Below, piece after piece: positions 30,630-41,312 of a stretch of DNA of 64,000 nt. The stretch lies in NCBI GenBank assembly GCA_947366895.1, contig CANBBP010000002.1, positions 225,495-289,494 of the forward strand. The letters are read 5' to 3'. The position numbers and the translations under genes were made by a program. A model generated the notes under the pieces. It saw only the letters and a program-made list of their open reading frames with translations, did not search any database and was not told where the DNA came from. The stretch comes from an uncultured Clostridia bacterium. Its GTDB lineage: Bacteria > Bacillota > Clostridia > Christensenellales > UBA1242. Numbering within the stretch: position 1 is the first letter of the stretch; every line of letters starts with the position of its first letter.

Positions 30630-31817
30630 TTATTTTTTTAGTAAATTAAGTTCCTCCATAACTTCAGCAATTATATTGGTTGCTCTATCAATTTGTTCTT
30701 TTGTTAGGGTAGCCATATAACTTGTTCTTATTATTGCTTGTCCTACTGGAACAGCAGGAGAGATAACAGAGTTTACATATACACCTTTTTCAAACAATTT
30801 TTTACAAGCGATAAAGGTAACTTCATTATCATATGTATTAATAGGAATAATAGGGGCAAAAGAATCTCTTATATCTACACCTTTTTCTTTTAACTTCTTT
30901 CTAGCATAGTCAGCTATTTCCATTAATTGTTTTGGTCTTTCAGGTTCTCTTTTTAAAATTTCTAAAGCTTTTCTTGCACATTGTACATTAGCTGGAGTAA
31001 TTGATGCTGCAAAAATAAATGGGCGAGAAGTATGCCTTACATAATTACATACACTTTTAGAGGCAACCATATAACCGCCTAGTGAGGCAAGACTTTTTGA
31101 AAAAGTTCCCATTATAATATCAACTTCATCTTCTAATCCAAAATGAGAAGCAGTACCTCTGCCTCCTTTACCAATTACACCAAATCCATGAGCATCATCT
31201 ACCATTACTCTGGCTTTGTATTTTTTTGCTAACTTTACTATTTCAGGTAAATTGCAAATGTCACCGCCCATACTAAAAACGCCATCAGTTACAATAAGTT
31301 TTCCAGCATCTTCTGGAATTGATTTCAATTGCCTTTCAAGGTCTGCCATGTCATTATGTTCATATCTAACAAGTTTTGCATAACTTAATCTACAGCCATC
31401 ATAAATACTAGCATGATTTTCTTTATCACCAATTATGTAATCATTTCTTCCAGCTATAGCACTAATGATTCCTAAATTTGATTGAAACCCTGTACTGAAA
31501 GTTACACATTCATCTTTATTTAAAAATTCTGCAAGTTCTTTTTCAAGTTCTAAGTGTAATTTTGTTGTTCCATTTAAAAATCTTGAACCTGAACAACCAG
31601 AACCATATTTTAAAATTGCTTCTTTTCCTGCTTCAATAACTTCAGGGTGGATAGTTAGTCCCAAATAATTATTAGAGCCTAGCATAATTTCATTAATACC
31701 TTCCATAATTACTTCAGTATCTTGTTTTGTTTCTAAAGCATGAAAATAAGGGTAAATTCCTTTTTCTATTAACATATCTGCAAGTTTAAAGTCCTTACAT
31801 TTGTCAAATATATCCAT
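30630..31817 (-). CDS. Alpha-oxoamine synthase family PLP enzyme (serine palmitoyltransferase/KBL/BioF-like)
   Basis: LGSNNYLGLT; YGSGCSGSRFLNGTT; VDDAHGFGVIG; GTFSKSLASLGGY. Confidence 0.88.
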   Translation of the reverse strand: MDIFDKCKDFKLADMLIEKGIYPYFHALETKQDTEVIMEGINEIMLGSNNYLGLTIHPEVIEAGKEAILKYGSGCSGSRFLNGTTKLHLELEKELAEFLNKDECVTFSTGFQSNLGIISAIAGRNDYIIGDKENHASIYDGCRLSYAKLVRYEHNDMADLERQLKSIPEDAGKLIVTDGVFSMGGDICNLPEIVKLAKKYKARVMVDDAHGFGVIGKGGRGTASHFGLEDEVDIIMGTFSKSLASLGGYMVASKSVCNYVRHTSRPFIFAASITPANVQCARKALEILKREPERPKQLMEIADYARKKLKEKGVDIRDSFAPIIPINTYDNEVTFIACKKLFEKGVYVNSVISPAVPVGQAIIRTSYMATLTKEQIDRATNIIAEVMEELNLLKK

Positions 31818-32105
31818 AAAATTCTCCTTAACTTATAATGTTGAGTGTTTTTAAAAAACATATCAATATAGTATAACATTATAAAAAAGATAAGTCATTT
31901 ATTTTTGTTAAAATATCAAAGAAAACTTATAAATATTTATTATGAAAATATTTATTAAAAAAAATAATGTTTGATTTAATTATATTTTTATATTTTAAAC
32001 TCTATTATGACTTATATAACATCTAATAAATTAGTAAGCAAAAAAATATTTTTTAAAAATAGTTTTTTATTTGTTTTTTTCGGATAAATATTATAAAATA
32101 AATCT

Positions 32106-32933
32106 ATGATATCATTAGTAAATGTTTTTGTTAAATATACAAAGGAATTTTATGCCTTGTCTAATATAAACTTGTCAGCTTCTCGAGGTGAGGTAGTTGC
32201 TTTAGTTGGACCTAAAGATAGTGGTAAAACTTGTTTGATTAGAGTTTTGGCTGGGCTTGAAAAGGTTGAAAAAGGGGAAGTATACATAAAAGATATCCCT
32301 ATTAATAAGATTGATTATAAAACTGATATAGCAATGGGATATATACCATATAAAGCTTATTTTTTTGATAAAAAAACAGTTTATGATAATTTAAAATATG
32401 TTTTAGATATACGTAAACAAGATAAAAGTATTATTGCAGAAAAAATTAATGAGGCTACAATAGATTTTAGATTAGAGCAGATAATTAATCAAAAAATTTA
32501 TAAACTTAGTTTATTTCAAAAATATTTAGTTTCTATAGCAAGATTAAGTTTTAGAAAATTAGATTTTGTTTTAATAGATAATATTTTTGAAGAGTTATCT
32601 CTTGAAGAAAACATAGAATTGTTCAATTTAATAAAAAAATATTTTATAAATAAAAACACTCTTGTTTTATTTGCCACTAGTGAAGAAAAAATTGCAAGAG
32701 TTGTAGCATCAAAAATTTATTTTATAAATAATGGTGCTATTATAAATGAAGAAAACTTACAAGAAACCTTTGAAGAAAGGTTAGAAAAAGAATTTTTATT
32801 AAATGTTAAAGATAATCAGATAAATAAAAATTCTAAAGTAAAAAAAGTTTCAAATATAAAAACTGATAAATCTAAATCAACAAATAATTCTTCAAAGAAA
32901 AAAACAAAATCAACAAAAAATAAAAAAGTTTAA
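32106..32933 (+). CDS. Stand-alone ABC ATPase-like protein with degenerate signature motifs and Lys-rich tail
   Basis: GPKDSGKT Walker A; LSLFQ in place of LSGGQ; FVLIDNIFE Walker B. Confidence 0.8.
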   Translation: MISLVNVFVKYTKEFYALSNINLSASRGEVVALVGPKDSGKTCLIRVLAGLEKVEKGEVYIKDIPINKIDYKTDIAMGYIPYKAYFFDKKTVYDNLKYVLDIRKQDKSIIAEKINEATIDFRLEQIINQKIYKLSLFQKYLVSIARLSFRKLDFVLIDNIFEELSLEENIELFNLIKKYFINKNTLVLFATSEEKIARVVASKIYFINNGAIINEENLQETFEERLEKEFLLNVKDNQINKNSKVKKVSNIKTDKSKSTNNSSKKKTKSTKNKKV

Positions 32934-32993
32934 ATGATTAAACTTTGAAATAAACATATAAATTAATTTTTACAATAATAGAGGAAATTTTTT

Positions 32994-33395
32994 ATGGGAA
33001 GAAAAAAACTTATAGTATGTAATTTAACATTTGATGATAATGAAACAATTGAGGAAAAAATTTTAAAAATGTTTTCCCCTGAAAACTTAATAAACTGCTT
33101 TTCTGAAGCAAACTATGAATCATATAAAAAGGTTATAGACCACACAAATATTCAACTTATTTTAGGTGATGAAGAATTGATGTCAACTATTTATTCCTTT
33201 TTTGAAAACAGCTTAAATACTTCTGTTACTAGTGCAAAAACTTTTATGCATAGAAACACTTTAAATTATAGATTAGATAAAGTTAAAAAATTAACAGGCC
33301 TTAACATGAAATTATTTGAGCATGCTGTAGTTTTTAAAAATCTTATTATTATAAATGATATTATTAAATCGTTTAATGAAGAAGATGATGAATAA
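32994..33395 (+). CDS. PucR-type C-terminal HTH protein (133 aa)
   Basis: FMHRNTLNYRLDKVKKLTGLNM. Confidence 0.75.
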   Translation: MGRKKLIVCNLTFDDNETIEEKILKMFSPENLINCFSEANYESYKKVIDHTNIQLILGDEELMSTIYSFFENSLNTSVTSAKTFMHRNTLNYRLDKVKKLTGLNMKLFEHAVVFKNLIIINDIIKSFNEEDDE

Positions 33396-33445
33396 TCTAT
33401 TATTTTTATATATAAACTAATTTTATTTAATTATGTATTAATAAA

Positions 33446-33481
33446 AAATATATTAAGTAAAACACTTAATATATTTTTTTT
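33446..33481. terminator. Bidirectional hairpin between convergent genes
   Basis: AAAAATATATTAAGT aaaac ACTTAATATATTTTTTTT. Confidence 0.75.
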
Positions 33482-34181
33482 ATTCATCAATATTAACATC
33501 ATCAACTTTTTTAAAAGAACTTATAGGAGTAGATGAGTTTTGCCAAGTGGTTTTGTTGGTTTTTTTATTAAATAAACTTAAAAGAATATTTCCAGCGTTT
33601 TTATTTCCACCTTGAGTAAAACTGCTTATTAAGCTTTCTAAAGAATTTGTTTGCCCCATACCTCCTAATAAACTTCCTAAGCCCCCTAAGCCTGACAATA
33701 TATTTCCGCCATTATTTCCAAATAAACTTTGTAAGTTTAAACCTTGAAATAGGTTCCCATTAAAATTATTGTTTTCATTGTTAGCATTATTATTTTCATT
33801 TTTATTTAATGTATTAGAATTATTATAATTATTATTGTTATAATAGTTGTTATTGTTTTGATTAAAATTGGAAAAATTATTATTTAAATTATTAAAATTA
33901 TTTTCTTTTTGATTGCCGAATTTACTACCCGAATAATTAGTCGAATTAAAAGAATTTTGGGAATTATTATAACCATTAGTTTTTGTATTGTTATGTAAAA
34001 AATTTTCATCTAATAAACTATCAGGGTATCCTAAATTAACTGCATTTGGAATATTACTATTATTAATATTATTACTTTGGGACATATTATTATTTGAATT
34101 AGTATTGTTACTCATGTTATTTACTCCTAAATTGCCACTACCTAAGCCACTAAGTAATTGCATTAATAAATTAAAATCCAT
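33480..34181 (-). CDS. Asn-rich low-complexity protein
   Basis: Long N-rich tracts plus Gly-rich segment GGNILSGLGGLGSLLGGMG. Confidence 0.7.
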   Translation of the reverse strand: MDFNLLMQLLSGLGSGNLGVNNMSNNTNSNNNMSQSNNINNSNIPNAVNLGYPDSLLDENFLHNNTKTNGYNNSQNSFNSTNYSGSKFGNQKENNFNNLNNNFSNFNQNNNNYYNNNNYNNSNTLNKNENNNANNENNNFNGNLFQGLNLQSLFGNNGGNILSGLGGLGSLLGGMGQTNSLESLISSFTQGGNKNAGNILLSLFNKKTNKTTWQNSSTPISSFKKVDDVNIDE

Positions 34182-34259
34182 TTTATTTCCTTTTTAACAA
34201 TAGTAGTATATGTTACATATAATAATTGTGTTTAAACATAAAAAAAAGAGGCAGGCGAT

Positions 34260-34661
34260 ATGGCAAAAAATCTTTTTGATTTCGGCAATGAGAATATAGA
34301 AAGTTCTTGTTCTACAAATGAAAATAATAATAGTAATATAAATAATAGCAGTACATATAATAAAAATAATCAAGAGAATTATTCAAATTTTTCTTCCCAA
34401 AATTATAATTCTCAGAATTTAAAAGATTACAATAACTCCACTCAAGGCATTGAACAAGAAGCAAAAAATTTATATGACAAGTATAAAGATTATTCTCAAA
34501 ATGATTTAATTAGTGAGTTTCTATCCAATTCAAAGCAAAAACTTAAAGAGGGAAGTTTAACGCAAGACAAGATAAATTCAACCGCTAATGCTTTATTACC
34601 ATACTTAAATGAAGAACAAAGAGAAATGATGTCACGCCTTTTGGAAAGGTTAAATGATTAA
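34260..34661 (+). CDS. Small protein with Asn/Ser-rich N-terminus
   Basis: SD aaagaggcagg before ATG; overlaps the start of the subtilase gene. Confidence 0.7.
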   Translation: MAKNLFDFGNENIESSCSTNENNNSNINNSSTYNKNNQENYSNFSSQNYNSQNLKDYNNSTQGIEQEAKNLYDKYKDYSQNDLISEFLSNSKQKLKEGSLTQDKINSTANALLPYLNEEQREMMSRLLERLND

Positions 34662-35817
34662 TTATTTACAAAAAATATGTCCAGAACTATTAAAAGTAGT
34701 AACTTTAAAAAAAGATAGTGATTTAATTGATTGTGTTATATATGCAACTGATTATTTTAAATTAAAAAAACAAATGACACAATATAAAATTCCTTTTTAT
34801 GAATATCCATTTATGTATGCTTTTGGAGCAAAACTAACTCAAAAACAAATAATAAATTGTGCTAAAGTTAATACTGTTAGTTTTATAACTCGTCAAACAA
34901 GAGTATCAGCACAAATTGATATATCAAAAAAAGTTTTGGGAGTAAACGAATTCTATAATAGAAAAATTTATGGTTCAGGGGTAACAGTTGCTGTAATAGA
35001 TACAGGTGTTAATCAACATCTAGATTTTGTTATGCCTAAAAATAGGATAATTAAATTTGTTGATTTGATAAATAATAAAAAAACACCTTATGATGATAAT
35101 GGTCATGGAACTTTTGTATCTAGTATATTATGTGGTAATGGTCTAGTTAGTGGTAAAAAATATGCAGGTGTTGCTCCAAAATCAAAATTAATAATGATTA
35201 AGGCTCTAGAGGAAAATGGTGAAACAGGGGCATTTAAAATACTTGAAGCTATGCAGTGGATATATGACAATAAAGATAAATATAACATCAAAGTTGTATG
35301 TATGAGTTTTGGCAGTAATCCACTAGGTAAAAATGACCCATTAATAATGGGGGCTGAAGCACTTTGGAACATTGGGATAGTGGTTGTTGTCGCCGGAGGT
35401 AATAGTGGACCAGAGCACCAGACCATTAAGTCGCCTGGGGGCTCTGCAAAAGTAATTACTGTTGGTGGACTTAATGATAATAGAGACGAAAAGGGAGAAA
35501 TTGATTTTTCAAAATTTGATATAGCTAAATTTTCATCTCGTGGACCAGCAGGAAATTTTTATAAACCTGATATTGTAGCCCCAGCTGTAAATATAACAGG
35601 TGCATGTTTAGATGAAAACAACTTTTATACAAAAATGAGTGGAACAAGTGTTGCAACCCCTATGGTTGCTGGTATATGTTGTTTAATTTTGTCAAAGTAT
35701 CCATTTTTAACTCCAGACCAATTGAAAATAAGATTATTAAGAAATTGTAAAAAAATTACTTTTGATAGAAATAAAGAAGGATATGGGCTTGCAAATTTTT
35801 CAAAATTTTTTGTTTAG
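34654..35817 (+). CDS. S8 subtilisin-like serine protease, no obvious signal peptide
   Basis: VAVIDTGVN, DDNGHGTFVSS, VVAGGNSGP, MSGTSVATPMVAG. Confidence 0.93.
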   Translation: MINYLQKICPELLKVVTLKKDSDLIDCVIYATDYFKLKKQMTQYKIPFYEYPFMYAFGAKLTQKQIINCAKVNTVSFITRQTRVSAQIDISKKVLGVNEFYNRKIYGSGVTVAVIDTGVNQHLDFVMPKNRIIKFVDLINNKKTPYDDNGHGTFVSSILCGNGLVSGKKYAGVAPKSKLIMIKALEENGETGAFKILEAMQWIYDNKDKYNIKVVCMSFGSNPLGKNDPLIMGAEALWNIGIVVVVAGGNSGPEHQTIKSPGGSAKVITVGGLNDNRDEKGEIDFSKFDIAKFSSRGPAGNFYKPDIVAPAVNITGACLDENNFYTKMSGTSVATPMVAGICCLILSKYPFLTPDQLKIRLLRNCKKITFDRNKEGYGLANFSKFFV

Positions 35818-35880
35818 TATGTATTGAATGCTTGTCAAATTAATAGAAATCCAAATTTTGTAAATTTTTTAGTTATTATG

Positions 35881-35912
35881 GGGTGTTTTAGTATAAAACA
35901 CTCTTTTTTTTG
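35881..35912 (+). terminator. Terminator after subtilase
   Basis: GGGTGTTTTagtaTAAAACACTCTTTTTTTT. Confidence 0.8.
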
Positions 35913-36023
35913 TGCCAAAATATTTGATAAATATATATAAAAAGTAGATAATTTATTTGACAATTTTTTTTATTAAAATGTATAATTGTTTTGTAGAATA
36001 AATTTAATTTGGTGGTTAATTTT

Positions 36024-37142
36024 ATGTCAAAAAAGAATGTCGCCATTTTAGATTTTGGCAGTAGATGTTTAACTGTCCTAATAGGAAATCGTGATGTTAA
36101 TAATTCAATTAATGTTAAAGGTTTTGGTGAAGCTAGTTATGAGGGCTTTATGGATGGGGAATTTATTGAACCTAAAAATCTAGAAAAGGCTATTTGTGAA
36201 GCAATAACTAAAGCAGAAAAAAATAGTAATATGCAAATAAATAGTTTAATGGTGGGGGTTCCTACTGAATTTTGTTTTAGTTTATGTAAAAATGTTTGTC
36301 AAAATTACTTAAAACCAAAGAAAATTACAAAAAAAGATGTCGACAAAATTTACGATAGTGTAAATCATTTTGATGATATCAAAACTCACCAAGTTATAAA
36401 TAAGGATAGTGTTTATTTTGTTTTGGGGGAAAATAATAAAGTTAGTAACCCTGTAGGACAAGTAGATACTAAAATTACAGCTTGCTTATCGTTTATGTTA
36501 GTGGAAAATTCATTTTTAAATATAGTGGGTAAAGCACTGGCTCATAACAACATAATGCGAGTAAAATATGTTTCTTCTACATATGCACAATCACTATATC
36601 TTTTTGATGATGAACAACGTGATAAATATGCACTTTTAATAGATTGTGGTTATATAACTACATCAGTATCTCTTACAAGAGGCAGAGGATTATTAAACTT
36701 ATCAAGTTTTTCTTTAGGTGGTGGGTTTATAAGTGCGGATTTATCTAAATGTCTCAAAATACCTTTTTCTTCTGCTGAAAAGTTAAATAGAAAAATTATT
36801 TTGTGCGTTGAACCAACAGAAAAAGATTTTTATGATCTTTTTATTGACGGTAAAGTTGTTCCGATATCCATGAGGATAGCAAATGCTATAGTTGAAAGTA
36901 GAATAGAGTTTATAGCAAGAGGTATTCAAAAATGCTTTAATTCTTGGCAGTATAATTTTCCAGATTTTATTCCAGTTTATTTAACAGGTGGGGGGCTTAC
37001 ACATATAAAAGGTGCTAGAGATATATTATCCAAACTGTTAGATAAAAATATAGAAATAGTTTCACTTCCTTATTCTCAATTTGATAAACAAAGTTATTCA
37101 TCTTCAATGGCAATATTAAATTATGCATTAGAAAATTTATAA
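36024..37142 (+). CDS. ftsA: FtsA-like cell division ATPase
   Basis: VAILDFGSRCLTVLIG; ALLIDCGYITTSVSL; VYLTGGGLTHIKGA; upstream of ftsZ. Confidence 0.82.
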   Translation: MSKKNVAILDFGSRCLTVLIGNRDVNNSINVKGFGEASYEGFMDGEFIEPKNLEKAICEAITKAEKNSNMQINSLMVGVPTEFCFSLCKNVCQNYLKPKKITKKDVDKIYDSVNHFDDIKTHQVINKDSVYFVLGENNKVSNPVGQVDTKITACLSFMLVENSFLNIVGKALAHNNIMRVKYVSSTYAQSLYLFDDEQRDKYALLIDCGYITTSVSLTRGRGLLNLSSFSLGGGFISADLSKCLKIPFSSAEKLNRKIILCVEPTEKDFYDLFIDGKVVPISMRIANAIVESRIEFIARGIQKCFNSWQYNFPDFIPVYLTGGGLTHIKGARDILSKLLDKNIEIVSLPYSQFDKQSYSSSMAILNYALENL

Positions 37143-37263
37143 AATGTTTTATTAAATTAAGTTAATAAAAATTAAATTTAGAAAAATTAAAAAAAAGAAA
37201 ATACCATTAAAACACGAGTTCAATCAAATTTAATATTTGGTTCTATAATTTAGGAGGAAATTT

Positions 37264-38418
37264 ATGTATAGTGCAAACAGTATAAGTCAGGTTGCAAAAA
37301 TAAAAGTAATAGGCATAGGTGGGGGTGGTAATAATGCTGTAAATCGTATGATGGCAGCTAATATTACTAGTGCTGAATTTGTTGCAATTAACACCGACAA
37401 ACAAGCCCTTATTATGAGCAAAGCTCCTCACCGCATTCAAATTGGCGAAAAACTAACTCGTGGTTTAGGGGCAGGAGCAGACCCTGAAGTGGGTCAAAAA
37501 GCAGCAGAAGAAAGTAAAGCTGTTATAACGGAAATGTTAAAAGGTTGTGACCTTGTTTTTGTAACAGCAGGTATGGGAGGTGGCACAGGTACTGGTGCTG
37601 CACCTGTAATAGCTTCTGTAGCTAAAGAACTTGATATTTTAACAATAGCTGTTGTAACAAAACCTTTTAATTTTGAAGGCAAGAAAAGAATGGAAAATGC
37701 TGAAAAGGGCATTGCAAACTTAAAAAAGTTTGTTGATACTTTAGTTGTTATTCCTAACGATAAATTGCTTAAAATAGTTCCAAAAGGCACTCCTATATTA
37801 GAAGCATTCCGTTGTGCTGATGATGTTTTACGTCAAGGTATTCAAGGTATTGCAGATTTAATTGTTACTCCTAGTTTAATTAACTTAGACTTTGCAGATG
37901 TTAAGGCAATTATGAAAGATAAGGGTCTTGCTCATATGGGTATAGGAACAGCAAAAGGCCCAAATAAAACTATTGATGCTGTTCGTCAAGCAGTACAAAG
38001 TCCACTTCTTGAAACAACTATTGAAGGAGCAACTGGCATCCTACTTAATGTAAAAGGTGGAATGGATTTACCTATTGATGAAGTTGATGAAGCTGCAAAT
38101 CTTGTAAAAGAGGTTGTAGACCCAGGTTGCAACATTATCTTTGGTGCAGGTATTGATGAATCTTTAAGCGAAGAAGTTGAAATTACAATCATAGCAACTG
38201 GTTTTTCTCAAAAGGCAAAAAAACAAGAACCAGAGGAAAGTGAAATGCCTTTACCAACAGGAATTTTTGGTAAAGACTTTAATTCAAATACTATTCCAAA
38301 TGATAAACCTACAAAACAAGACTATATTTCAAATTCAGTTAAACCTACAAAACCTACAACATTAGTAGATGTTGGGGATAAAGAAATTCCTGAATTTTTA
38401 AAAAGATTAAGAAAATAA
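37264..38418 (+). CDS. ftsZ: Cell division protein FtsZ
   Basis: [28 protein letters not shown]-terminal [13 protein letters not shown]. Confidence 0.97.
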   Translation: MYSANSISQVAKIKVIGIGGGGNNAVNRMMAANITSAEFVAINTDKQALIMSKAPHRIQIGEKLTRGLGAGADPEVGQKAAEESKAVITEMLKGCDLVFVTAGMGGGTGTGAAPVIASVAKELDILTIAVVTKPFNFEGKKRMENAEKGIANLKKFVDTLVVIPNDKLLKIVPKGTPILEAFRCADDVLRQGIQGIADLIVTPSLINLDFADVKAIMKDKGLAHMGIGTAKGPNKTIDAVRQAVQSPLLETTIEGATGILLNVKGGMDLPIDEVDEAANLVKEVVDPGCNIIFGAGIDESLSEEVEITIIATGFSQKAKKQEPEESEMPLPTGIFGKDFNSNTIPNDKPTKQDYISNSVKPTKPTTLVDVGDKEIPEFLKRLRK

Positions 38419-38483
38419 TAAACTAATAAATTTTAATTCGCTTTTAATTTATTAATTTATATTAAATTTATAAACTTTAATAT

Positions 38484-38518
38484 AATGACTGCTTAATACA
38501 AAAGCAGTCATTTTTTTC
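38484..38518 (+). terminator. Terminator after ftsZ
   Basis: AATGACTGCTtaatacaaaAGCAGTCATTTTTTT. Confidence 0.85.
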
Positions 38519-38574
38519 TTAAATTTTATCTTTTTTAAAATTGTCTTATTTTTTTAAAAGATTAAAATAAGAAT

Positions 38575-39423
38575 ATGGTAGTATATTTAGAAGATGCAAT
38601 ATTTGATAATATTGTAATAACAAGTATAATCCTATTTCTTAGTTTATTTAGTTTAAGATTAAAAATTAAATATCTTAAAGTTTTTTTTGCATCGGTTTTA
38701 GGTTGTGCAGTATCTTTGTTATTAACATTTTTAACTTTACCACTTGTTGCTGTAATTATTATCAAATCATTAATTGGTTTAATTTTATGTAGCATTGTAA
38801 TACCAAAATTTACTTTTAAATTATTAAGTTTATTTTTTGTGGTTTTCTTATCTTTTACTTTTTTAATGGGAGGCTTTTGTTTTTTTATTATTTATCTATT
38901 TGGCGGAGAAGTGTATTCGGTTACAGATATGACATATAATTTGCCAATAAGTTTAGGTGTGATATTTATTTTCTTAGGTCTATATGTTTATCTTTTAACT
39001 TTGGCTATAAGGGTGTTTTATAAAAAGCAAAAATTATCTTCTTTTTATTATGATGTTTTTATTTCTACCCAAGAGAAAAAAATTAAAATAAAAGCATATT
39101 TAGATAGTGGCAATTTACTTCAAGATGCATTAACTGGGTTACCTATATTAATTGTAAATTTTAATACATTCAATAAAATTTTTAATGGTAAAGTAAGTGT
39201 TTTTAACTTCTTAAAAAATACTTTAAATCATACAATAAAAGGTAGATACATAGAGGTTTCAACTATAAGTAATAATGGTAAAATGTTTGTTATAGAACCT
39301 ATAAAAGTAGAAATAAAACAAGATAAAGGGGAGAAGAAAGAAATAAAAGTATTAATAGGTGTTTCGGGACATGCATGCAAATATGGGCAATTTGAAGCAC
39401 TTTTAAGCCCTCTTGCATTATAG
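38575..39423 (+). CDS. spoIIGA: Sigma-E processing peptidase SpoIIGA
   Basis: N-terminal TMs; KAYLDSGNLLQDALTGLPILIV; directly upstream of sigE. Confidence 0.88.
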   Translation: MVVYLEDAIFDNIVITSIILFLSLFSLRLKIKYLKVFFASVLGCAVSLLLTFLTLPLVAVIIIKSLIGLILCSIVIPKFTFKLLSLFFVVFLSFTFLMGGFCFFIIYLFGGEVYSVTDMTYNLPISLGVIFIFLGLYVYLLTLAIRVFYKKQKLSSFYYDVFISTQEKKIKIKAYLDSGNLLQDALTGLPILIVNFNTFNKIFNGKVSVFNFLKNTLNHTIKGRYIEVSTISNNGKMFVIEPIKVEIKQDKGEKKEIKVLIGVSGHACKYGQFEALLSPLAL

Positions 39424-39516
39424 AAAATTAAAATTTATCAAAAAACAAATGAGATATTTAATATTATAAAACACAAAAAGGACAAGCATAATTGAATAAA
39501 ATAAAGAGGTAAAATA

Positions 39517-40248
39517 ATGAATATTATAGAAAAATTAAAAACCATTTTTTCAAAGTTATTTAGTAAGAATATATTTGATGTTCAAGAAAAACTTGTAGCC
39601 TATATATGTGGAGGAGAAGCTCTACCAGAAGCATTAAATAGTGATGAGGAGCAAGCCCTTTTAAATAGACTTTCACAAAATGATGAAGAAGCAAAAAATT
39701 TATTAATCGAGCATAATTTGCGTTTAGTTGTTTATATAGCAAAAAAATTTGATAACACAGGAACGGAACTTGATGATTTAATTTCAGTAGGTGCAATAGG
39801 ACTTATAAAAGCTGTGCATTCATTTAATGTTGAAAAAAATATTAAATTGGCTACATATGCTTCAAGATGTATTGAAAATGAGATTTTAATGCATATAAGA
39901 AAAAAAACAAGACAAGCAGGAGAAATTAGTTTAGATGAACCATTAAATGCAGATAAAGATGGAAATGAACTTTTACTATCAGATATTCTAGTTTTTGAAG
40001 ATGAACACATATCAAAAGAAATGGAGAAGTCTAGTGAAAAAAAGATACTATGGGAAGCAATAAAGAAATTAAATTCTAGAGAACAAAGAATAATGGAACT
40101 TCGATTTGGTCTTATAGGAAATGAAGAAAGCACTCAAAAAGAGGTTGCAGATATGTTAGGCATATCACAAAGTTATATTTCAAGAATTGAAAAAAAAATA
40201 TTAAATAGATTAAAAAAAGATTTGTCTAAAACAGAAGTATTAAATTAA
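39517..40248 (+). CDS. sigE: Sporulation sigma factor SigE
   Basis: [34 protein letters not shown]; follows spoIIGA. Confidence 0.92.
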   Translation: MNIIEKLKTIFSKLFSKNIFDVQEKLVAYICGGEALPEALNSDEEQALLNRLSQNDEEAKNLLIEHNLRLVVYIAKKFDNTGTELDDLISVGAIGLIKAVHSFNVEKNIKLATYASRCIENEILMHIRKKTRQAGEISLDEPLNADKDGNELLLSDILVFEDEHISKEMEKSSEKKILWEAIKKLNSREQRIMELRFGLIGNEESTQKEVADMLGISQSYISRIEKKILNRLKKDLSKTEVLN

Positions 40249-40382
40249 AAATTAAAGACAGCAAACTAATTATATGCTGTCTTTATTATTTATATATTTA
40301 AATTTTTTGAATAAAGTATTTAAAATTTAAATGAAATATGAATTTTAAAAATCGTTTAAATAAGCATTGATTATTAAAATTA

Positions 40383-41159
40383 TTATTCATTAAAGTTCTT
40401 TTTAATTTCTTTTAAAGCATTTTTTTCTAATCTACTTACTTGTGCTTGTGAAATTCCAACTTCATCACTTATTTCAACTTGGGTTTTACCAATAAAATAT
40501 CTTAACCATAAAATTTCTTTTTCACGAGAATTTAACTTAGATAAAGCTTCTTTTAAGGCTACTTTTTCCAAAAAGTTTTCACTACTATTTTTAATATCGC
40601 CAATTTGGTCCATAACCATTACAGTTTCGGTGTTGTCATTATAAACAGGCTCATAAAGAGAAATAGGTTCAGATATAGCATCAAGTGCATTTAAAACTTC
40701 TCGAGAGGTTAAGCCAGCCTCAGTTGCTATTTCATCAATAGTAGGATCATCTGGTTTGTTTACACTCAATTTATCCCGTGCTTGTAGTGCTTTATAGGCA
40801 ATATCTCTTAAACTTCTACTTACACTTACATTTGAGTTATCTCTTAAATATCTTCTAATTTCTCCTATTATCATGGGTACAGCATAAGTAGAAAATTTAA
40901 CATTAAAATTTTCATCAAAATTTTCCATTGCCTTTATTAAGCCCACACAACCCACTTGAAAAATATCATCTACATTATCTCTTTTTGCAGTAAATCGCTG
41001 AACTACACTTAAAACAAGTCTTAAATTACAATAAATAAACATTTGTCTAGCTTGTTGGTCTCCTTGTTTTTGCTTTTTCATAAGTTCAGCAATTTCACTA
41101 GCCTTTAGTTTAGGTAGCACAGATGTATTAAGCCCACAAATATCAACTTTATTAGCCAT
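40383..41159 (-). CDS. sigG: Sporulation sigma factor SigG
   Basis: NKVDICGLNTSVLPKLKASEIAELMKKQKQGD N-terminus; RDNVDDIFQVGCVGLIKAMENFD. Confidence 0.9.
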   Translation of the reverse strand: MANKVDICGLNTSVLPKLKASEIAELMKKQKQGDQQARQMFIYCNLRLVLSVVQRFTAKRDNVDDIFQVGCVGLIKAMENFDENFNVKFSTYAVPMIIGEIRRYLRDNSNVSVSRSLRDIAYKALQARDKLSVNKPDDPTIDEIATEAGLTSREVLNALDAISEPISLYEPVYNDNTETVMVMDQIGDIKNSSENFLEKVALKEALSKLNSREKEILWLRYFIGKTQVEISDEVGISQAQVSRLEKNALKEIKKNFNE

Positions 41160-41312
41160 ATTCTTTTTTACCTTTTAAAAGTTATAAATGTAGGTTTTCC
41201 TTAAAATTATATAATTATTCTTACCATAAAAATTTTTATAAAAAAGAATGCGATTTTTGTTTTATTTTGTAATTTGGTGGCATAAACATATAAAAACTAA
41301 AATTTAAAAAAG

